A stretch of 11,366 nt of DNA from positions 1-11,366 of the forward strand of contig RFJS01000048.1 of the NCBI GenBank assembly GCA_003694825.1, given 5' to 3'. The notes beneath the pieces are model-generated. The model saw only the letters and a program-made list of their open reading frames with translations, searched no databases and was not told where the DNA came from. How positions within the stretch are numbered: the stretch's first letter is position 1; each line of letters opens with the position of its first letter. Positions 5,607 to 11,366 of the stretch are shown in pieces. A program made the position numbers and the translations under genes. This stretch comes from Verrucomicrobiota bacterium. Lineage in GTDB: Bacteria > Verrucomicrobiota > Verrucomicrobiia > Opitutales > Opitutaceae.

Positions 5607-6539
5607 ATGCAAATCGAGAATTTCAAGGTCTTTGCGGATCTCGTTGAAACCAAGAGTTTTTCCAAGGCGGCAAAGCTCAATGGCATCACGCAGTCGGCGG
5701 TGAGCCAGCAGGCGCGGGCGATGGAGCGTCATTTCAAGACGTTGCTGGTGGATCGCAGCCAGAAGCAATTTCAGCTCACGCGCGAGGGCCAGCAGGTCTA
5801 TGAGGCGGCCAAGGAAATCCTGTTTCACTACGAGAAACTCCTCAGTGAGCTGCAGGAGTTGAAGAAGGTGGTCAGCGGCACGATCCGCATTTCGACGATC
5901 TACAGCATCGGGCTTCATGAGCTGCCGCCTTACATCAAGAAGTTCCTGCAGGTCTATCCCTCGGTCAATGTCCGGGTCGAATACCGCCGCTCGAACCTCG
6001 TGTATGAGGACATTCTCCACAATGCGGTCGACTTCGGTCTCGTCGCCTTTCCGCACAAGGTGCGGCAGGTGGAGATCATTCCCTTCCGGGAGGATCAGAT
6101 GGTGCTCATCTGCCATCCGCAGCATCCGCTGGCGGGGCGCGCCGCCGTGGAGGTCAGGGATCTCGTCGACTACAAGTTCATCGGCTTCGATCCGGACATA
6201 CCGACGCGCAAGGCGATCGATGCGATCTTCAAGGACTACCGCTTCGAGGTGGAGCCGGTGATGGAGTTCGACAATATCGAGACGGTGAAGCGTGCGGTCG
6301 AAATCGACGCGGGCGTGGCCATCGTGCCGAGCGCCACGGTCGAGCAGGAAGTCAAGCAGGGCACGTTGGCTCAGGTGAAACTGAAGGGGCGCACCTTCAC
6401 CCGGCCGCTCGCGCTGCTGCATCGCAAGGGGCGCGTGATGACGCCGGCGATGAGGAAATTTCTCGAGATGCTCACGGGACAGGCCATGGACGATCGGGGC
6501 AAGCCGATCGAGAAGCCGGCCGAAGACGCAGGCGCATGA
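5607..6539 (+). CDS. LysR-family transcriptional regulator (CysL-like)
   Basis: This is a 310-residue DNA-binding regulator, probably a tetramer. The N-terminal winged helix-turn-helix covers residues 1-60, with recognition region KSFSKAAKLNGITQSAVSQQ (16-35) and wing segment VDRSQKQFQLTREG (48-61). The linker helix runs to ~90, followed by the two-lobed effector domain beginning SGTIRISTIYSIGLHELP and including EFDNIETVKRAVEIDAGVAI and the strand FTRPLALLHRKGR near the end. The general look resembles the CysL/CbbR side of the family, but no effector can be assigned. The ATG at 5607 fits the family N-terminus; a TTG at 5556 would add 17 unlikely residues and cover the operator. There is no Shine-Dalgarno. 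A T-N11-A box upstream suggests autoregulation, and a strong terminator follows at 6575. Confidence 0.9.
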   Translation: MQIENFKVFADLVETKSFSKAAKLNGITQSAVSQQARAMERHFKTLLVDRSQKQFQLTREGQQVYEAAKEILFHYEKLLSELQELKKVVSGTIRISTIYSIGLHELPPYIKKFLQVYPSVNVRVEYRRSNLVYEDILHNAVDFGLVAFPHKVRQVEIIPFREDQMVLICHPQHPLAGRAAVEVRDLVDYKFIGFDPDIPTRKAIDAIFKDYRFEVEPVMEFDNIETVKRAVEIDAGVAIVPSATVEQEVKQGTLAQVKLKGRTFTRPLALLHRKGRVMTPAMRKFLEMLTGQAMDDRGKPIEKPAEDAGA

Positions 6540-6574
6540 GCCCGTCGAGTTTCCCGTATTCGAAATTTTGATTT

Positions 6575-6614
6575 CGCCGCTGTCGGACGCTCCCGGCAGC
6601 GGCGTCTTTGTCTT
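6575..6614 (+). terminator. Rho-independent terminator of the LysR gene
   Basis: Bases 6575-6586 pair with 6593-6604 (12 bp including one T-G wobble) around the loop ACGCTC, followed by TCTTTGTCTT. It begins 36 bp after the lysR stop. Confidence 0.8.
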
Positions 6615-7024
6615 GCGATCACGAATCGGTGGGAACGGCGGCGAGTCGCCGCGGGGGCGGCCGGGGGAAGCGATGCGGCGACGGAGGGAAATCGGGCCGG
6701 GAGGTGGGCGCTTTCCGCCGGGTTCGCCGGTGGGCAAATGGGAAGGGGCCGGCGGTAACCCCAAAACGCCGGCCCCTCGTGTTTTCTGAGCGCCTGCGCA
6801 ATGCGCAGGTGTTCCATCTACCCCAATACCCCGTGTCAGTGTTGGCGGGGAAACCCATGGTATTGAAAGCACACCTCGTGCCATTTCAGTGGCGTTACGG
6901 TGACGATCGCGGATCTTTTCAGGGATACGGGCGTCCTGCGCATCCGAAAACCAGGGACGCATGAAAATCGTTCATCGTGTCGGGGGCTTTCGGCGCGAGG
7001 GTTCATGGATGGATACCGTGGGTG
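6615..7024. other. Gene-free 410-bp interval holding element B
   Basis: This interval is bounded by the lysR terminator (plus) on the left and the htpG terminator (minus) on the right, so transcription of either gene should not cross it. No reading frame resembles a protein: the ones present are short, Arg/Pro/Gly-rich shadows. It contains structured element B (6745-6850) and a repeated CGCCGG around 6717-6731. No clear promoter was found on either strand; TACCAT (minus, 6862-6857) could be a -10 box without a good -35. It is a candidate locus for an independent small RNA. Confidence 0.45.
6745..6850 (-). repeat. Structured element, copy B (homologous to copy A)
   Basis: Plus-strand coordinates: arm GGGGCCGGCG 6745-6754, 12-nt loop GTAACCCCAAAA 6755-6766, arm CGCCGGCCCC 6767-6776 (10 perfect pairs). 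Then comes GTTTTCTGAG 6781-6790, an extra hairpin absent from copy A (6791-6799 with 6803-6811, loop AAT), linker CTACCCCAATACCCCGT 6818-6834, and a closing stem CCCCG 6829-6833 with CGGGG 6846-6850 around another 12-nt loop. The stem bases differ from copy A yet pair fully. The strand is unproven; minus is given for consistency with copy A. The 27-nt insertion separates segments that are adjacent in copy A. I do not recognise the family. Confidence 0.58.
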
Positions 7025-7059
7025 AAAAAAATGCCGGGCCGCAGCGCTGCGACCCGGCA
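7025..7059 (-). terminator. Rho-independent terminator of htpG
   Basis: TGCCGGG (7032-7038) pairs with CCCGGCA (7053-7059) and CGCAG (7040-7044) with CTGCG (7047-7051), with one C-A mismatch. On the minus strand it is followed by seven T (7031-7025). It lies 35 bp beyond the htpG stop. Confidence 0.88.
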
Positions 7060-7094
7060 GAAAAGTCCCGCCGTGCGGACCCTGTGTCGGCGGA

Positions 7095-8945
<1,851 letters not shown>

Positions 8946-9249
8946 GGTGAGTGGTTGGTCGTTGTGTGTCGGTTGAAACGTCCTGATGGGCCGTGGTTAA
9001 CCAGCACCGCCGACGGCGCAAGCGGGAATTCGCGACGTAACGGACTGGCGATGAGATAGTTCTGCTGTTTTAGGGGAGCCGGATGGTGGTTTGGGGCAAG
9101 GACCTCGTGTCCTGCTCCGGCATGAATGGGGGATGGGCGTTAAAGGTGTTGCCCGCCGTTTCCGATGAGCAAGAAACTCCACCTCCTATCACGGGTGTTC
9201 TGGAGGTTCTCTTGGGAGTGATTCTCTCAGCCACTTCTCTTCCCCCCCT
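8946..9249. other. Divergent promoter region between htpG and the chemoreceptor gene
   Basis: There is no credible gene in these 304 bp. The htpG-proximal side has the perfect palindrome TGGTTAACCA (8994-9003) and CGCCG-A-CGGCG (9008-9018), both possible operators. The middle has a small hairpin AGGAC/GTCCT around 9100-9115. The chemoreceptor side has a sigma-28-like promoter candidate (9141-9168), then a pyrimidine-rich stretch leading to the ATG with no Shine-Dalgarno. Confidence 0.4.
9141..9168 (+). promoter_or_regulatory. Sigma-28 (FliA)-like promoter candidate for the chemoreceptor
   Basis: TAAAGG begins at 9141 and TCCGATGA occupies 9161-9168 (6 of 8 to GCCGATAA). The gap after TAAA is 16 nt where 15 is usual, so the fit is approximate. 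The position, about 80 bp before a chemoreceptor gene, is what makes it plausible. Confidence 0.35.
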
Positions 9250-10608
9250 ATGACAACGTCATTTTCTTTCGGAAGCCTCTTTAGCCGGAGCAAGCGTCGG
9301 CGTTGGCCGACGGGTCGCCCCGGGCACCCTCGTTCCGGTGGTGGAACGGCGAGCGGAACAGCCAGCCGTTCACAAGCCGGCGCAGTCGTGGAGAGCGACA
9401 CGATACGCCAGCTCAAGGAGGTCGTCGAAGCCGCCATGCACCTCAGTGAGGCGATGGCCGCGATCTCTTTTGCCGCGGGTGATGCGCGCGAGACGCTCGA
9501 GCGCACCCAGACGATTTCGGCGGCCACCGAAGAAATGGTGGCGACGGTCAACGAAATCTCGCGCGCGACCAATGACTGTGCCGCGATGGCGCGGGAATGT
9601 GAGCACGAGAGTGCCGAGAGCGTCTCGACGCTGCGGTCTGCCGTGGAGAGCATGCGGCTCATTCATGGGGCCAGTGAGACGGGCATGGAGCGCACTTCGA
9701 GGCTGGAGAGCGCATCGGTCGAAATCGGGGATATCGTCCGCACCATCCAGGAAATCGCCAATCAGACCAATCTCCTCGCCCTCAACGCCACCATCGAGGC
9801 GTCGCGTGCTGGCGAGGCAGGGCGGGGATTCGCGGTTGTCGCCAGTGAGGTGAAGGAGCTTTCCAAACAAACCGCGTCCGCGACGGAGGGTATCCGCCGT
9901 TGTGTCGAGGGGCTGCAGGCGGAGATCGCCGGAATCGCCGAGGCGATGCGGGCGATGCGAGAGGCGGTGGGCAACGGGGAGACGCTCGTCGAGGAGGCCT
10001 CGCAGCGCGTCGATGCGATCGGCGACCGGGTGCGGCAGCTCTCCGAGATGCTCGGCACCACGGCCTCTTCAGTCACGGAACAGACCTCCGCCAACCAGGA
10101 GATTGCGTGCCGCATCTCCGAGATCGCGGAACTCGCCAACCACGCGGCCAGCAACACGGAAACCGCGATCGAGGCGGTGGCCGGGGAACAGGCGTTCATC
10201 GATCGCCAGCTCGAGGCGTTCGACGCTCTCGAGATACCCGGTTACGCTATCTTCCGTTCGCAGGTGGATCACTTTCTGTGGAAGAAGAAACTGGCCGAGT
10301 ATCTGCTCGGGCGAAACGAAGATTTCCTGCAACAGTTGCGCGATCACCATCAGTGCCGCCTCGGCAAGTGGTATGACAGCGTGTCATCGAATCCTCGCTA
10401 CAAAAACCTGCCTGAGTTTGCCGCACTCGAAGCGGTGCACGCATCCGTCCACTCGCACGGGATCGAGGCGGCCAGGCGGTTTCGCGAAGGTGACCGAAAG
10501 GGGGCGATGGAATCCTATGCGGCGCTCGATGTGGCGTCGCGGCAGGTCGTCGATCTGTTGCGGAAACTCGCCGTCAAGCTGGGCTTTGACAGAGCGGGAA
10601 ATGCGTGA
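9250..10608 (+). CDS. Soluble methyl-accepting chemotaxis protein with C-terminal CZB zinc-binding domain
   Basis: This 452-residue cytoplasmic chemoreceptor signals to CheW/CheA. There is no transmembrane segment; the first ~45 residues are basic and Gly/Ser-rich. A long coiled coil runs from ~50 to ~310, with the hairpin tip [20 protein letters not shown] (169-188) and [17 protein letters not shown] (189-205), the CheW/CheA contact region. The C-terminal ~120 residues are a chemoreceptor zinc-binding domain: [10 protein letters not shown] (His341), [11 protein letters not shown] (Cys369) and HASVH (His397, His401), i.e. the full 3-His/1-Cys set. CZB domains in other proteins (DgcZ, TlpD) sense zinc or oxidants such as hypochlorite through that Cys; the ligand here is not shown. 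There is no classical periplasmic sensor, PAS or HAMP domain. It is a single-gene unit with its own terminator. Confidence 0.93.
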   Translation: MTTSFSFGSLFSRSKRRRWPTGRPGHPRSGGGTASGTASRSQAGAVVESDTIRQLKEVVEAAMHLSEAMAAISFAAGDARETLERTQTISAATEEMVATVNEISRATNDCAAMARECEHESAESVSTLRSAVESMRLIHGASETGMERTSRLESASVEIGDIVRTIQEIANQTNLLALNATIEASRAGEAGRGFAVVASEVKELSKQTASATEGIRRCVEGLQAEIAGIAEAMRAMREAVGNGETLVEEASQRVDAIGDRVRQLSEMLGTTASSVTEQTSANQEIACRISEIAELANHAASNTETAIEAVAGEQAFIDRQLEAFDALEIPGYAIFRSQVDHFLWKKKLAEYLLGRNEDFLQQLRDHHQCRLGKWYDSVSSNPRYKNLPEFAALEAVHASVHSHGIEAARRFREGDRKGAMESYAALDVASRQVVDLLRKLAVKLGFDRAGNA

Positions 10609-10623
10609 GGGTTCCCTTGTCTC

Positions 10624-10648
10624 CCGCGGACAGGCTCTGTGCGGTTTT
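10624..10648 (+). terminator. Terminator after the chemoreceptor gene
   Basis: CCGC (10624-10627) pairs with GCGG (10641-10644) and ACAG with CTGT (10637-10640) around GCT, with a GG bulge, followed by TTTTC. It lies 16 bp past the stop, in the 52-bp gap before convergent astB. Confidence 0.6.
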
Positions 10649-10660
10649 CAGGCGGGCTTT

Positions 10661-11366
10661 TCACGCCAGCTGAAACGGGTAGATCGCTCCCAGTCCCAGC
10701 AGTTGCGTCAGCTCATCGAGGGCCCGGCGTGATTCCTCGAGGAGGGCGGGATCGGCGAGGTCCTCGGGCGTGAGGCGGTCGCGGTAGTGTTTTTTTACCC
10801 ACGCTTCGAGGCGGTCGGCGGTGGTGTCGTCGATCCAGACGCCCGGCGGCAGCGCGGCGCGTTCGGCTTCGGTGAGCACGATGCGCAGGCGCAGGCAGGC
10901 GGGGCCGCCGCCGTTGTGCATGCTCTGGCGCAGGTCGCGGATGTGGAGATGGCGGATCGGGTTGGCGGAGTCGGCGAGGATGTCGTCGATCATGGCGGCG
11001 ACGCGGGGGTTCTCGCGGCACTCCTGCGGAGCGATGAGCGCCATGGCGCCGTCGGGGAGGGAGACGAGCTGGCTGTTGAAGAGGTAGGTATTGACGGCAT
11101 CTTCGAGAGAGACGCGGCTGGCGGGCACGAGCACGAAGATCGGCGTCTCCCGGCAGGCGGCCTCGAACCGGCGCCGGATGGTCTCGAGGGCGGCGGCGCC
11201 GGTGGCAAACGCCTGCTCGTGGACGAGGAAGACGTGTTCGTTGCAGACGCTGATGACGTCATTGTGGAAGACGCCTGCGTCGATGGCCTCGGGTGACTGT
11301 GCGAGGTGGAGGACGCGCTCGGCGGGCAGGTGATTGAGGCGGGCGACGGCCGCGCTGGCCTCGGCG
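10661..11366 (-). CDS. astB: N-succinylarginine dihydrolase, C-terminal fragment
   Basis: AstB hydrolyses N2-succinylarginine to N2-succinylornithine, CO2 and two ammonia, the second step of the arginine succinyltransferase (AST) pathway. The frame is open to the window edge: 234 residues are visible against ~447 for the E. coli enzyme, so the N-terminal half is missing. Diagnostic segments are DAGVFHNDVISV with the catalytic His (codon at 11266-11264), DAVNTYLFNSQL, APQECREN, RQSMHNGGGPACLRLRIVL with the catalytic Cys (codon 10897-10895), KKHYRDRLTPEDLADP and the C-terminal LTQLLGLGAIYPFQ. The fold is the amidinotransferase/dihydrolase pentein. The other ast genes would lie beyond the right edge if present; none is seen here. 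Confidence 0.95.
   Translation of the reverse strand, partial: AEASAAVARLNHLPAERVLHLAQSPEAIDAGVFHNDVISVCNEHVFLVHEQAFATGAAALETIRRRFEAACRETPIFVLVPASRVSLEDAVNTYLFNSQLVSLPDGAMALIAPQECRENPRVAAMIDDILADSANPIRHLHIRDLRQSMHNGGGPACLRLRIVLTEAERAALPPGVWIDDTTADRLEAWVKKHYRDRLTPEDLADPALLEESRRALDELTQLLGLGAIYPFQLA

Noticed and set aside
6745..6850. Element B as 6S RNA, SRP RNA, tmRNA or a tRNA
   Set aside because: I saw no SRP GGAAG-type core, no tmRNA tRNA-like ends, no CCA-ended cloverleaf and no long closing stem with central bubble as in 6S RNA; a shorter homologue at 298-366 also does not fit those genes.
5535..6962. A 475-codon open frame on the minus strand
   Set aside because: It is antisense to the LysR gene and runs through its terminator and element B. 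The translation is His/Arg/Leu-rich with no recognisable family.
8946..9249. CIRCE/HrcA element or sigma-32 promoter for htpG
   Set aside because: There is no TTAGCACTC-N9-GAGTGCTAA repeat and no CTTGAA / CCCCAT pair at proper spacing on the minus strand.

Overview
This GC-rich window carries ten protein genes: eight complete and two cut by the window edges. The protein families, the high GC and the style of the LysR regulator and HtpG fit Verrucomicrobiota (Opitutales/Opitutaceae-like). That placement is an inference from family resemblance; there is no rRNA marker here. No tRNA, rRNA, CRISPR array, insertion sequence or phage gene was seen. The gene content is ordinary chromosomal housekeeping.

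Layout. (1) 1-185, minus: the N-terminal end of a class I DAHP synthase, the first enzyme of aromatic amino acid synthesis, with a long leader and a candidate promoter at 389-416. (2) 478-1679, plus: ygfZ, then a 76-residue unknown gene whose GTG start overlaps the ygfZ stop. (3) 4517-1701, minus: an apparent operon sirB1-like / aroE / prepilin peptidase, convergent with (2) across a 21-bp gap that holds an inverted repeat carrying both stop codons. (4) 5535-4831, minus: yggS (PLP homeostasis), divergent from (5) 5607-6539, plus: a LysR-type regulator, with a textbook T-N11-A operator between them. (6) 8945-7095, minus: htpG with a strong terminator. (7) 9250-10608, plus: a soluble chemoreceptor with a C-terminal zinc-binding CZB domain and a sigma-28-like promoter candidate. 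(8) 11366-10661, minus: the C-terminal half of astB (arginine catabolism).

The most unusual feature is not a protein. Two places about 6.4 kb apart, 298-366 and 6745-6850, hold the same architecture: a perfect GC-rich stem closing a loop of exactly 12 nt with a conserved ACCCC core (plus-strand reading), then a conserved TTTCT-N-AG segment, then a conserved TACCCCAAnACCCCG linker leading into a second hairpin. The main stems differ in sequence but both pair perfectly, which is what a selected structure would show. Copy A lies in the leader of the DAHP synthase gene just after its candidate promoter. Copy B sits alone in a gene-free 410-bp interval between the terminators of lysR and htpG. I do not recognise this as a named RNA or repeat family.

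Most starts lack an evident Shine-Dalgarno sequence, so start choices rest mainly on family alignment from memory. DAHP synthase and AroE belong to the same shikimate pathway; otherwise the genes serve separate functions (Fe-S maintenance, type IV pilus/secretion maturation, PLP homeostasis, chaperone, chemotaxis, arginine breakdown).
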